DNA of 64,000 nucleotides from Brenneria populi (GCF_036016195.1 NZ_JAYWTM010000017.1:124001-188000), one strand, 5' to 3'; numbered from the stretch's first letter, positions 54,620-63,829 are shown. Notes: generated by a model not told the origin, from the letters alone. Numbers and translations: made by a program.

Positions 54620-55612
54620 ATGAAACAGCAATATATCGAAAAACAGCGGCAAATCAGCTTTGTTAAATCTTTTTTCTCCAGCCAGTTGGAACAGCTTCTG
54701 GGGCTGATTGAAGTTCAGGCGCCGATTCTCAGCCGCGTCGGCGATGGCACGCAGGATAACTTATCCGGTACGGAAAAAGCGGTGCAGGTTAAGGTTAAAG
54801 CGCTGCCGGATGCTACCTTCGAGGTAGTCCACTCGCTGGCGAAGTGGAAGCGTAAGACGCTGGGCGCCTATGATTTTAGCTGCGGCGAGGGGATCTACAC
54901 CCATATGAAGGCGCTGCGTCCTGATGAAGATCGTTTGAGCCCGATCCACTCGGTTTATGTCGATCAGTGGGACTGGGAGCGCGTGATGGGCGACGGCGAT
55001 CGCCATATCGGTTATCTGAAAGCTACGGTAACGCGGATTTATCAGGGCATTAAAGCGACCGAGGCCGCGGTGCGCCAGGCTTTTGGCATTCAGCCGTTCC
55101 TGCCGGAGCAGATTCACTTTGTCCATAGCGAAACGCTGCTGGCGCGCTATCCCGAACTGGATGCCAAAGGCCGTGAGCGAGCGATCGCTAAAGAACTGGG
55201 CGCGGTTTTCCTGATGGGCATCGGCGGCAAGCTGTCCGACGGGCAGGCCCACGACGTGCGCGCGCCGGATTATGACGATTGGAGCACGCCGGGCGAACAG
55301 GGGCTGGCCGGACTGAACGGCGATATCGTGGTGTGGAATCCGCTTCTCAACGATGCCTTTGAAATTTCGTCAATGGGCATTCGCGTGGATGGCGAAGCGC
55401 TAAAACGCCAGCTGGCGCTGACGCAGGATGAGGACCGCCTGAAGCTGGAGTGGCACCAGGCGCTGCTGCGCGGCGAGATTCCGCAAACGATCGGCGGAGG
55501 AATCGGCCAGTCCCGTCTGGTGATGCTGCTGCTGCAGTTGCCGCATATCGGTCAGGTTCAGTGCGGCGTTTGGCCGCAGTCGCTGCGCGAATCGGTTCCC
55601 GGCCTGCTTTAA
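54620..55612 (+). CDS. asnA: Aspartate--ammonia ligase (asparagine synthetase A)
   Basis: A 330-residue class II aminoacyl-tRNA-synthetase-like enzyme (E. coli 330) that makes asparagine from aspartate, ammonia and ATP. Recognisable parts: MKQQYIEKQRQISFVKSFFS, EVVHSLAKWKRKTLG and GGGIGQSRLVMLLLQLPHIG near the C-terminus (class II motif 3). It is divergent from asnC and converges on viaA, overlapping its last four bases. Confidence 0.98.
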   Translation: MKQQYIEKQRQISFVKSFFSSQLEQLLGLIEVQAPILSRVGDGTQDNLSGTEKAVQVKVKALPDATFEVVHSLAKWKRKTLGAYDFSCGEGIYTHMKALRPDEDRLSPIHSVYVDQWDWERVMGDGDRHIGYLKATVTRIYQGIKATEAAVRQAFGIQPFLPEQIHFVHSETLLARYPELDAKGRERAIAKELGAVFLMGIGGKLSDGQAHDVRAPDYDDWSTPGEQGLAGLNGDIVVWNPLLNDAFEISSMGIRVDGEALKRQLALTQDEDRLKLEWHQALLRGEIPQTIGGGIGQSRLVMLLLQLPHIGQVQCGVWPQSLRESVPGLL

Positions 55613-57087
55613 TCCGTCTGAACGCGCTGCCAGCGGCGCATCAGGCGGCTTTTCAACCCGGTATCAAAACGCCAGATATGGTCGAAGATGCGCATGATGC
55701 CGGGCTTGCCGTGATCGGACATCGCTACGGCGTGAAAACGATGCTGCAGCCGTTTCTGGCGCCTCTTCACCTCGTTGACCACCTCGTCCGGCAGCCGCTG
55801 GGCGATAAAATCAGAAATCACCACGGCGTCGGCGTCATGCCAGCGCGCGTCATCCATCTGCTCCAGCAGCGCGGACAGACAGGCGCTCATATCGGTGCCG
55901 CCGCGAAAAGAGCGGCTGAGAAAGCGTATCGCCTGCTCTAATCCATCGGCGGAAGTCAGTTCGTATCTCACAATGCCGGTGGAAAACAGCATGATGTGGC
56001 AGCGGCGGTTGTCGGCCAGCGCGACGCGCATCAGCGCCAGACAAAAGGCTTTGGCGCAGCGCTCGTTAAACCCGCCCATGGAGCCCGACGTGTCGACGCA
56101 GACGATAAACGGGCCGCGCGGCTGTTGTTCGTTTTGTTGATGGATAACCGGCCGCTCGCTGACCTTTTCGCGCCAGCTATCGCCCTGCAAACGGTAGGTT
56201 AACAGCCGATGTTCCAGCAGCCGGCGGTAGAACTCGTATTCCAGTTCGACGCTATTCATGGAAGCCATCTCCACCGGCAGCAGGCGCAGAATGTCGTCGC
56301 TTTGGTGGATGCCGCTGACCTGTTCCGGTACGGTTTCCGGCTCACGGATCGTCACCCTGAACGTCTCTTTGGGCGCGTCCTGGCTGAGGATCGATTTTGT
56401 CTCCCGGCTGCGTCCCAATCGTTCGGCCAGACGCTGCAACGCGGGTTGTCGCTGCAGAAAGGCGCCGAAATCCACCACTACCTGGCTGTCGGTGGGGCGC
56501 AACTGCCCGGCGCTGAGATCCCACAAACGTCCCGCCGCATGCTCATTTTCGGCCAGAATGGGCTCCAGCTTGCCGCTCAGCGTCAATCGCTGCTGTAGCT
56601 CATCGAGCAGAATTTCCCGTTCCTGCTCCATTATCTGCTGGTGCAGGGAAACGGTTTGCAGCGTCAGGCTCAGCCGCCAGCGTTGCAGGAACAGCGCGTG
56701 CAATCCGCTGCTGATTTTTTGTCCCAGAGTCGGCTCCGGCTGGCGTATCAGCCGATCGGCCTGGGTTAAAAACGGCGATTCGATGCTGTTCAGCATCTCC
56801 ATTATCCGCGGCAGCCGCGTCTGGAAGGCCTGATGGTCCGCCGCCTGCGCGCGTTGATAACAGCTGAATTCCGTTTCCAGCTCCGGCGGCGCCTGGGTAG
56901 TGCGCAGGCGCTGCTTTAAATTTTCCTTCCAGTTAGGGATATCGTTAAGCAGCGCGGATTTCAGGCTGGGGGATTTTTCAAAGAAAACGGCCAACTGCGG
57001 GGTAGCCAAAAGCGTCACCACCATATCGTCCAATAGTTCGTTTTCGTCTATCGACAGCAGTATCTCCAGCGATTCCAGCGTAATCAT
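55609..57087 (-). CDS. viaA: VWA-domain protein ViaA
   Basis: A 492-residue protein (E. coli 483) with a C-terminal von Willebrand A domain whose MIDAS motif is VDTSGSMGG, plus SFRGGTDM and VVISDFIA. ViaA is the partner of the AAA+ ATPase RavA; the pair has been linked to respiratory complexes (fumarate reductase and NuoAF) and aminoglycoside uptake. Its start is 5 nt after the ravA stop. The 3' end overlaps asnA by four bases. Confidence 0.96.
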   Translation of the reverse strand: MITLESLEILLSIDENELLDDMVVTLLATPQLAVFFEKSPSLKSALLNDIPNWKENLKQRLRTTQAPPELETEFSCYQRAQAADHQAFQTRLPRIMEMLNSIESPFLTQADRLIRQPEPTLGQKISSGLHALFLQRWRLSLTLQTVSLHQQIMEQEREILLDELQQRLTLSGKLEPILAENEHAAGRLWDLSAGQLRPTDSQVVVDFGAFLQRQPALQRLAERLGRSRETKSILSQDAPKETFRVTIREPETVPEQVSGIHQSDDILRLLPVEMASMNSVELEYEFYRRLLEHRLLTYRLQGDSWREKVSERPVIHQQNEQQPRGPFIVCVDTSGSMGGFNERCAKAFCLALMRVALADNRRCHIMLFSTGIVRYELTSADGLEQAIRFLSRSFRGGTDMSACLSALLEQMDDARWHDADAVVISDFIAQRLPDEVVNEVKRRQKRLQHRFHAVAMSDHGKPGIMRIFDHIWRFDTGLKSRLMRRWQRVQTD

Positions 57088-57092
57088 CGGCT

Positions 57093-58589
57093 TTAATCCC
57101 GTTCTGATTGCTGAATCTGTTCAGCGACATGTTGCAGACTGGACTCGATCTTTGCCAGCCACTCTCCGGGCACGAACAGGCAGGGCTGATGCTGATTAAA
57201 TAAACGCCGCTGTTCACGTAGTTGAACCGTCAGATTTTCATACTCATCCAGAATTTCGGCCGGTAGGGCGGCGTCGCGTTTTTCCGGCAGCGAAAGGATG
57301 GAGGATTGCAGGCTGATATCGCGGATAGTCAGATGTCCGCGATCGTCCACCGCCAGATCCAGGCGCTGGGTAAAACCGATGCCATTCAGCTTGCCGCGAA
57401 TTTCTCCCCCTTTTTGCAGCCAGGTTTGCAGGGCGGTTTTATCTATAGCCAGATGGGTGACGTTAATGTCGTTGAGCACCAACGGCCGCTGTAAAACCAG
57501 GCCGATCGAATCCGCGCTTAGCGTTTCCGGCAGCGTATAGTGGAATTTCCGCCCCAGCAGATGGCCGTGCCTTTCCAGCGTCAGCGCCTGTAATTCGCTC
57601 TGCTGAATCTGGTACTGCTGACGCTTCATATTTAACTGCTGTAAACGAAACAGCAGGCTCTTTTGTTGATAGGCTTGCTCGGTCATCAGCTGTTCGAGCT
57701 GTTGCTCTATCAGTATTAAGCTGTCTCTGTCGTGCCAGAGGCAATCTTTCAGCAGAATAATGTCAACCGGGGCGATGCTTTCCCGCCCGCTGAAAAACGC
57801 GCAGGCCTGGAGTAAGCGCAGCGCTTTTTTCCAGCGCCGGTCGGAGATATAGGGCGCCTTCTCTATGGCGTCGAGCTTCTGGCGTAGCTGATAAATCAGT
57901 TCAAAGCAGCTTTCCGGCAGGGAGACGTGGTCAATATCCTTCTGCCACTGCCGGTACTCTTCATCGCTGACGCTGACGGACGGGCTGACCGGATTGTCAT
58001 GCGCGCCGCCGTTATTGACCAAGAGGGCGCGGAAATTATGTTTCTCCTGCACCCGATCCAGCCACAGGCGAATAAGCATGCGGTCATACAGCGCTTCCAG
58101 GCTGCCGTCCGCTTCGGGCAGCTCGTTGGAAGCGGTAACCAGAAGACGCATTGGTATCGGGTCTTCGCTATTGCCGTTACGAAAGCGGCGTTCGTTAATG
58201 GCGGTCAGCAGGGTATTTAGGATGGCGGGCCCCGCTTTCCAGATTTCATCCAGAAAGACTATCTCCGCTTCCGGCAGATAGCCCTCGGTTAACCGCTGAT
58301 ACCGGCCTTCATCTTTTAATGCCTGAATAGACAGCGGACCGAACACCTCTTCGGGCGTGGAGAAGCGCGTCATCAGGTATTCAAACGCATTGGCATGGCG
58401 GAAAGCGAATTTGAGGCGTCGGGCGATCATGCTTTTGGCTATGCCCGGCGGCCCCAGCAAAAAAACGCTTTCTCCGCTTAATGCGGCCAGCAGGCACAGG
58501 CGAATGGCATGCTGCCGTTCATACAGGCCCTGCTCCAGCGCGTTGCTGAGGCGCGAAATTCTTTCAGCCAGCGTGGCGGATTGCACCAT
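57093..58589 (-). CDS. ravA: MoxR-type AAA+ ATPase RavA
   Basis: A 498-residue ATPase (E. coli RavA 498). Walker A is LGPPGIAKSM (about residue 40), Walker B VFLDEIWKA, and the LARA discoid insertion lies near residues 330-440. It forms hexamers, binds ViaA, and in E. coli interacts with lysine decarboxylase LdcI. Divergent from kup with a 261-nt gap. Confidence 0.96.
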   Translation of the reverse strand: MVQSATLAERISRLSNALEQGLYERQHAIRLCLLAALSGESVFLLGPPGIAKSMIARRLKFAFRHANAFEYLMTRFSTPEEVFGPLSIQALKDEGRYQRLTEGYLPEAEIVFLDEIWKAGPAILNTLLTAINERRFRNGNSEDPIPMRLLVTASNELPEADGSLEALYDRMLIRLWLDRVQEKHNFRALLVNNGGAHDNPVSPSVSVSDEEYRQWQKDIDHVSLPESCFELIYQLRQKLDAIEKAPYISDRRWKKALRLLQACAFFSGRESIAPVDIILLKDCLWHDRDSLILIEQQLEQLMTEQAYQQKSLLFRLQQLNMKRQQYQIQQSELQALTLERHGHLLGRKFHYTLPETLSADSIGLVLQRPLVLNDINVTHLAIDKTALQTWLQKGGEIRGKLNGIGFTQRLDLAVDDRGHLTIRDISLQSSILSLPEKRDAALPAEILDEYENLTVQLREQRRLFNQHQPCLFVPGEWLAKIESSLQHVAEQIQQSERD

Positions 58590-58850
58590 AATTAATCAAT
58601 TGTTCCCGATATTTCTTCAGCGTAAAAACAATACTAATAATAAACGGAAGATCACAGATTTTTGTTAGCAGAAAGAGGCTGATTATCGACGCCTTTGCGC
58701 TGGTTAATCAATAAACGACCTTTTTCAGGATGTTTCGTAAACAATATAAAAATAGGATTTTGCCGCTATTTGTGCATACTGTGCGTTTTTGGGGGAACTG
58801 ATTCTGACAGCCTTTATTTGCTAACAGATTGATAATAGAAGATAAGTTTT

Positions 58851-60719
58851 ATGAGCTCAGAACATAAACGTTCGCTTCCGGCGGTTACGCTGGCGGCGAT
58901 AGGGGTGGTTTACGGCGATATCGGAACCAGTCCGCTTTATACGCTAAGGGAGTGCTTATCTGGGCAGTTCGGTTTTGGTGTTGAACCGGACGCCGTCTTT
59001 GGTTTTCTTTCTTTGATCTTTTGGCTGTTGATCATCGTGGTTTCGCTCAAGTATCTGACCTATGTCATGCGGGCCGATAACGCCGGCGAAGGCGGGATCC
59101 TTACCCTGATGTCTCTGGCCGGACGCAACACCTCCTATCGGGTAACGTCGGCGCTGGTTATTATGGGGCTGATCGGCGGCAGTTTCTTCTACGGCGAAGT
59201 GGTTATCACCCCGGCGATATCGGTGATGTCCGCCATAGAGGGGATAGAAATCGCCGCGCCGTCCATGGATCACTATATCGTCCCGGTCTCGATTGTGGTT
59301 TTGACCTTACTGTTCGTTATTCAAAAGCATGGCACCGGCAGCGTGGGCAAGCTGTTTGCCCCGGTGATGATGATCTGGTTTCTTACGTTGGCGGTGCTGG
59401 GCGCGCGCAGCATCATTGATAATCCGCAGGTATTGCATGCGCTCAATCCCCTGTGGGCCGTGCATTTCTTTATTGAATATAAAATGGTGTCGTTTTTTGC
59501 GCTGGGGGCGGTGGTTCTGGCCATTACCGGCGTAGAGGCGCTGTATGCGGATATGGGGCACTTCGGTAAATTCCCTATTCGGCTGGCCTGGTTTACCGTC
59601 GTTCTCCCCTCGCTGGTGCTGAACTATTTCGGTCAGGGTGCGCTATTGCTTAAAAACCCTGAAGCGATAAAAAACCCCTTCTTTCTGCTGGCTCCCGATT
59701 GGGCGTTGATTCCATTGCTGGTTCTGGCGACCCTAGCGACGATTATCGCTTCTCAGGCGGTGATTTCCGGCGTATTTTCGCTGACCCGTCAGGCGGTGCG
59801 CCTGGGGTATCTTCCGCCCATGCGAATTGTCCATACCTCCGATATGGAGTCCGGCCAGATTTATATCCCGGCGATTAACTGGCTGTTGTACGTCGCGGTG
59901 GTGATCGTGATCGTCAGTTTTGAACACTCGAGCAATTTGGCGGCGGCGTACGGCATCGCCGTAACCGGAACCATGGTGTTAACCAGTATCCTGTCCTGCA
60001 CCGTGGCGATACACAACTGGCACTGGCACCGCTATCTGGTGCGGATATTGCTGATCGGGTTACTGTTTATCGATGTGCCGATGTTTTTAGCCAACGTGGT
60101 GAAAATTTTTTCCGGCGGCTGGCTGCCGCTGACGCTGGGAATGGTGATGTTTATCATCATGACCACTTGGAAAAGCGAACGTTTCCGACTATTGCGGCGC
60201 CTGAATGAACATGGCAATTCGCTGGATGCCATGATTGCGTCGCTGGAGAAAAATCCGCCGTTAAAAGTGCCGGGAACGGCGGTTTATCTGTCGCGGGCCA
60301 CGCACGTTATTCCGTTTGCGCTTTTGCATAATCTTAAACATAACAAGATATTGCATGAACGTGTGGTGCTGCTGACCATGAAAACCGAAGACGCGCCTTA
60401 TGTGCTGAACGCGCGCCGGGTTTCCGTGGAACAGCTTTCGCCGACATTCTGGCGCGTGGTTGCCAACTATGGCTGGCGTGAAACGCCCAATGTCGAAGAG
60501 GTGTTTCATCGCTGCTGGCAGGATGGATTAACCTGCGAAATGCTGGAAACCTCATTCTTTATGTCCAACGAGTCGCTGACCATGGGGCGGCGCCCCTGGT
60601 ATCTGCGGATGCGCGGCAAGCTGTTTATGACGCTTAGCCGTAATGCGCTGCGCGCCGCGGATCAATTTGAAATTCCGCCTAACCGGCTGATTGAACTTGG
60701 TATCCAGGTGGAGATTTAA
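58851..60719 (+). CDS. kup: Low-affinity potassium transporter Kup
   Basis: A 622-residue K+/H+ symporter, the E. coli length, with 12 membrane segments and a C-terminal cytoplasmic domain. The family signature GVVYGDIGTSPLYTLREC lies in the first membrane segment, followed by TYVMRADNAGEGGILTL. The ATG is preceded only by a weak ribosome-binding site. In E. coli rbsD is the next gene; here qseBC and ygiW lie between. Confidence 0.97.
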   Translation: MSSEHKRSLPAVTLAAIGVVYGDIGTSPLYTLRECLSGQFGFGVEPDAVFGFLSLIFWLLIIVVSLKYLTYVMRADNAGEGGILTLMSLAGRNTSYRVTSALVIMGLIGGSFFYGEVVITPAISVMSAIEGIEIAAPSMDHYIVPVSIVVLTLLFVIQKHGTGSVGKLFAPVMMIWFLTLAVLGARSIIDNPQVLHALNPLWAVHFFIEYKMVSFFALGAVVLAITGVEALYADMGHFGKFPIRLAWFTVVLPSLVLNYFGQGALLLKNPEAIKNPFFLLAPDWALIPLLVLATLATIIASQAVISGVFSLTRQAVRLGYLPPMRIVHTSDMESGQIYIPAINWLLYVAVVIVIVSFEHSSNLAAAYGIAVTGTMVLTSILSCTVAIHNWHWHRYLVRILLIGLLFIDVPMFLANVVKIFSGGWLPLTLGMVMFIIMTTWKSERFRLLRRLNEHGNSLDAMIASLEKNPPLKVPGTAVYLSRATHVIPFALLHNLKHNKILHERVVLLTMKTEDAPYVLNARRVSVEQLSPTFWRVVANYGWRETPNVEEVFHRCWQDGLTCEMLETSFFMSNESLTMGRRPWYLRMRGKLFMTLSRNALRAADQFEIPPNRLIELGIQVEI

Positions 60720-60741
60720 TTAGCTTATCGCCTAAGCTCGC

Positions 60742-60799
60742 AATGCCGATCGTTTAAGCATCGAGATACACGGGGCGAGGCGTTCCTGCCTCATCCCCG
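60742..60799 (+). repeat. Box-plus-hairpin interspersed element, copy 2
   Basis: The 28-base box (60742-60769) is identical to copy 1. The following hairpin CGGGGCGAGGC / GCCTCATCCCCG (60771-60799; one small internal loop) differs in sequence from the other copies. It lies between the convergent kup and qseC genes and could also block read-through. Confidence 0.8.
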
Positions 60800-60839
60800 A
60801 ATTTCTTGGTAAACGGCAAAACGCTTAAGCGGCGCGGCG

Positions 60840-62189
60840 TTACCAGCTTAACGATGCCTCCAGCCCGCCTTCGGGGCGGTTGGCCAGATTGACCTGCATG
60901 CCGTGTAGACGGGCGATATTGTGGACAATGGATAATCCCAGGCCGCTGCCGGATTTTTCTTGTCCGGGAGGGCGAAAAAATCGTTCGCCGACCCGCGACA
61001 ACGCCTCGCCGTCGAGGCCCGGCCCATCATCGATAATCTGAATATTGCGCGCCGAGAGCTGCAGTTTTATCGTTCCACCCTTGCGACCGTAGCGAATGGC
61101 GTTATCGAGCAGGTTGCGGATCAGCACCGCCAGCAGCAGTGGATTTCCCTGGATAACGACGGGCTCTTGGGGAATATCCAGCATCAGCTCAATGCCTGCC
61201 GCCTGCGCTTTATGGTAGTGATCGACAATCATTTGCTGCAGCAGGGACGGCAGCGAAACCGGCATCTGTTCGTCGACAAAGGACTCGGAATCCAGCCGGG
61301 AAAGGATTAATAACTGATCCACCAGCCGCGTGGCGCGATCTATTCCCTCATTCAGATTTTCCAGCGCATGACGGCGTACCGCCTCGTCGTCGTCAGACAG
61401 CAGCGCCAGCTCTGTTTGCACCTTCAGCGCCGCCAGCGGGCTGCGTAACTCATGCGCGGCGTCGGAGGTGAAGCGGCGTTCGCGCAGCAGCATATCGCTG
61501 ATACGAATAAATAGGCTGTTAAGCTCGTTCACCAGCGGAAGCACCTCTTTAGGTATCGAGCGGGTATCGAGCGGCGCGTCATCTTCGGGCGGACGCCGGC
61601 TAAGCTGTCTGGCGATAAGCTTAAGCGGCGACAGTTCGCGCGTGAGCAGCCAGAACATCAACAGCAGCATGACCGGCAGTGCGAACAGCCAAGGCATGAG
61701 ATTGGTTTTTACAATATCCAAAACCCTATCCTGGCGGTATTCCCACTCCTGTCCGACGACGACGATATGTCGGTTATCTTCGGTCGCCAGCCATACCATA
61801 CGCCATTTATCATCATCGTCATGCAGCCTGCCTTCGGTAAAGCCGTTGCGCACGTAGTTGAAAATAAAGTCCTTACCGTTCTCGCCATCGCTCAACACCA
61901 TTTGACCGTCGCGGGTGAACAGCGCAAAGGCCAGCGCATCCTCTTCCTGATAGCCGCGCTGTTCGCGCGCCAGATTGTCGGTTTTCGGCAGCGATCGCGC
62001 CTCCATGCGCAGCTCTTTGGGGTTCATGGCGGCCAGTCGTTTGGCGAACAGCATTTGCTGAGTATCGAACAGCTCGTTGATCGTATGCCGGGTTTGATGC
62101 CACGACAGCAGCCCGGCGGCGCCCCAGCAGATGAACGTCAGCAAAATAAATCCGATGGCCAGCCGTAGGCGCAGGCTGAGGGATCTCAT
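60840..62189 (-). CDS. qseC: Two-component sensor histidine kinase QseC
   Basis: A 449-residue inner-membrane kinase, the E. coli QseC length. Two membrane segments (about 10-32 and 160-180) flank a periplasmic domain (FDTQQMLFAKRLAAMNP and DGQMVLSDGENGKDF, like QseC). The H-box is RRFTSDAAHELRSPLAALKV (His in AHELRSP), followed by N, G1 (DDGPGLDGEAL) and G2 (GSGLGLSIV) ATP-binding boxes. E. coli QseC senses autoinducer-3 and adrenaline-type signals and phosphorylates QseB. The ATG overlaps the qseB stop by 4 nt. Confidence 0.93.
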   Translation of the reverse strand: MRSLSLRLRLAIGFILLTFICWGAAGLLSWHQTRHTINELFDTQQMLFAKRLAAMNPKELRMEARSLPKTDNLAREQRGYQEEDALAFALFTRDGQMVLSDGENGKDFIFNYVRNGFTEGRLHDDDDKWRMVWLATEDNRHIVVVGQEWEYRQDRVLDIVKTNLMPWLFALPVMLLLMFWLLTRELSPLKLIARQLSRRPPEDDAPLDTRSIPKEVLPLVNELNSLFIRISDMLLRERRFTSDAAHELRSPLAALKVQTELALLSDDDEAVRRHALENLNEGIDRATRLVDQLLILSRLDSESFVDEQMPVSLPSLLQQMIVDHYHKAQAAGIELMLDIPQEPVVIQGNPLLLAVLIRNLLDNAIRYGRKGGTIKLQLSARNIQIIDDGPGLDGEALSRVGERFFRPPGQEKSGSGLGLSIVHNIARLHGMQVNLANRPEGGLEASLSW

Positions 62190-62848
62190 GGCGTTTCTCC
62201 CAGAATATAGCCAACGCCGTGTACGGTGCGGATAAACCCGCCGCCCAGCTTTTTGCGCAGATGATGTATATGCACTTCAACGGCGTTGCTGGATACGTCG
62301 TCGTCCCAGCCATAAAGTTTTTCTTCCAGCTGCGCGCGGGTCAGTACCCGGCCGGGGTTCATCAGAAATAGCTCAAGCAGCGCCAACTCGCGGGGTTTAA
62401 GAGTCAGCGGCCGACTGTTTAAGGTCACGGCGCGCGCGCCCGGCTCAAGCGATACGGCGCCGTGCGTCAATATGGGTTGAAGCCGCCCGTGTCGGCGGCG
62501 GATCAGCGCTTGCAGACGCGCGGCGACCTCCGTCAGCGCGAAGGGTTTGCTCAGATAGTCGTCGGCGCCTGACTGTAATCCCTCAACGCGCTGTTCCAGG
62601 GCATCACGGGCGGTGAGGATCAGTACCGGCTCATCGCGCCCGGCTTGGCGCCAACGACGCAGGATCGCCAAACCGTCTATTTCCGGCAGGCTTAAATCAA
62701 GAATAACCGCATCATATGGCGCCGCCGCCAGCGCCTCCATTCCGCTTGTTCCTTGCATAAACCAATCGACGCTGAAACCGAGTTTGGTTAACCCGGCTTT
62801 GAGGCCATCGCCGATCAGGCGATCGTCTTCTATCAACAGTATTCTCAT
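62186..62848 (-). CDS. qseB: Two-component response regulator QseB
   Basis: A 220-residue OmpR-family regulator. The receiver domain has Asp51 in AVILDLSLPEIDGLAILRRW, plus the conserved Lys in YLSKPFAL; the C-terminal winged helix follows (LTLKPRELALLELFLMNPGR). It overlaps qseC by 4 nt and is divergent from ygiW, whose promoter carries a matching direct-repeat site at 63112-63128. This ygiW-qseB-qseC set is as in E. coli, but at a different chromosomal position. Confidence 0.93.
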   Translation of the reverse strand: MRILLIEDDRLIGDGLKAGLTKLGFSVDWFMQGTSGMEALAAAPYDAVILDLSLPEIDGLAILRRWRQAGRDEPVLILTARDALEQRVEGLQSGADDYLSKPFALTEVAARLQALIRRRHGRLQPILTHGAVSLEPGARAVTLNSRPLTLKPRELALLELFLMNPGRVLTRAQLEEKLYGWDDDVSSNAVEVHIHHLRKKLGGGFIRTVHGVGYILGETP

Positions 62849-62958
62849 CGGCGTTCACCTAGATTGTCTTTAAGCATGTTATACGGTTTACGCTGCGGGA
62901 ACGCCAACCTGAACGCCGGTAAACGCGCCGCGTTCCTCTGTATTGATCAATATACTCG
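62849..62958. other. Left part of the qseB-ygiW divergent intergenic region
   Basis: The full gap is 62849-63211 (363 nt). This part should hold the qseB promoter. A degraded resemblance to the box of the interspersed element (TTTAAGCAT near 62871) is visible but too weak to call. A MITE-like repeat and the QseB-type site follow. Confidence 0.4.
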
Positions 62959-63094
62959 CCATACTTCCAGCTGCATGTGGGTTGGCTTTGTTACTCGCTC
63001 CCTCCATGGAGCATCTCGATCTGACAGACAGATTTGTCAGCAAACTCAAACGCTTTGGCATTTTTGTCCTGCAACTCGAATTATTTAGGGTATA
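62959..63094. repeat. MITE-like interspersed repeat (136 bp)
   Basis: The left end CATACTTCCAGCTGCATG and the right end, read on the minus strand as CCTAAATAATTCGAGTTGCA, are imperfect inverted repeats of each other. The interior has GTGGGTTGGCTTTG and a TCCATGGA palindrome. I recognise both ends from repeats scattered through Pectobacteriaceae and Yersiniaceae genomes. There is no coding capacity. A fragment of the left end also lies at 15795. Confidence 0.55.
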
Positions 63095-63111
63095 AGACAA
63101 AAAGTTTTAAC

Positions 63112-63128
63112 CTTAAGATTCTGTTAAG
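63112..63128 (+). promoter_or_regulatory. QseB/PmrA-type direct repeat upstream of ygiW
   Basis: CTTAAGATTCTGTTAAG fits YTTAAK-N5-YTTAAK (first base of the second repeat differs), the site bound by QseB and the related PmrA. It lies 84 nt before the ygiW start codon, suggesting QseB controls ygiW. Confidence 0.55.
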
Positions 63129-63211
63129 AACATTTTGTTTTACTCCTTGCGAAACGCTAACGATGCGCAGTTTTACTGCGCCGTAATGAAGAGAAATAAG
63201 GAGACGAATCG

Positions 63212-63616
63212 ATGAAAAAAGCAGCCGCTCTATTTGCTATCGCCGCACTGTGTTCCGCCCCGGTTTTCGCCGCGCAAAGCGGCGGGGGTTTTCTGGATCC
63301 GAACGCCGCAACGCCGCAACAGCAGCCTGCCCAGGGCGGGTTTTCAGACCCTAACGGCAGCGTAACCACGGTTGCGAAAGCCAAAGATCTGAAAGACGAC
63401 AGCTGGGTGACGCTGCGCGGCAGCATCGAACGGCGCGTCGGCGATGAGGATTATCTGTTCCGCGACGAAACCGGCAGCATCACGGTTGAAATCGATGATA
63501 AATACTGGAATGGACAAACCATCACGCCGCAGGACAAGGTTGAACTGCAAGGCGAGATTGATAAGGGCTTCAACTCGTCCGAGCTGGATGTCAAACAGGT
63601 AAAGAAAATCCAGTAA
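63212..63616 (+). CDS. ygiW: YgiW/YdeI-family OB-fold (BOF) periplasmic protein
   Basis: A 134-residue protein with a Sec signal peptide (MKKAAALFAIAALCSAPVFA, cleavage after residue 20), a Gly/Pro/Gln-rich linker with two related SGGGFLDPNA and QGGFSDPNG segments, and a BOF domain (VTLRGSIERRVGDEDYLFRD to VKQVKKIQ). Relatives (YgiW/VisP) help survival under peroxide, metal or antimicrobial-peptide stress. It is divergent from qseB and likely controlled by it. Confidence 0.93.
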   Translation: MKKAAALFAIAALCSAPVFAAQSGGGFLDPNAATPQQQPAQGGFSDPNGSVTTVAKAKDLKDDSWVTLRGSIERRVGDEDYLFRDETGSITVEIDDKYWNGQTITPQDKVELQGEIDKGFNSSELDVKQVKKIQ

Positions 63617-63625
63617 GCGAATGCG

Positions 63626-63683
63626 CATGCCCATCGTTTAAGATCGGGATACAGGGGATGGGCTTCTTTATCCCCTGTTATCC
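63626..63683 (+). repeat. Box-plus-hairpin interspersed element, copy 3 (diverged)
   Basis: The box (63626-63652) keeps ATCGTTTAAG and GGATAC but has changes and one deletion relative to the other copies. It is followed by a strong hairpin: ACAGGGGAT / ATCCCCTGT perfect over 9 bp (63651-63678), extended to 14 bp with one bulge by GGGAT / ATCCC. It lies directly after the ygiW stop codon. Confidence 0.7.
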
Positions 63684-63751
63684 CTGATGTTTCGCAGCCC
63701 TTTCCCACTTTATATCGCCGTCCGACATCCGCCGTTTTTACTTTTCGCCAA

Positions 63752-63763
63752 CGAAACGTTTCG
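63752..63763. promoter_or_regulatory. Upstream LacI-family (RbsR-type) palindrome
   Basis: CGAAACGTTTCG, a perfect 12-bp palindrome of the type bound by RbsR and other LacI-family repressors. It is centred 80 bp upstream of a second copy; a half CRP-like site (TCACATT) follows at 63771. Confidence 0.65.
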
Positions 63764-63829
63764 ATGGCGATCACATTTCCACTATCTCCATTTTGCCTTT
63801 CTCTCTTTTCTCTTCTTAAAATAGCTATC

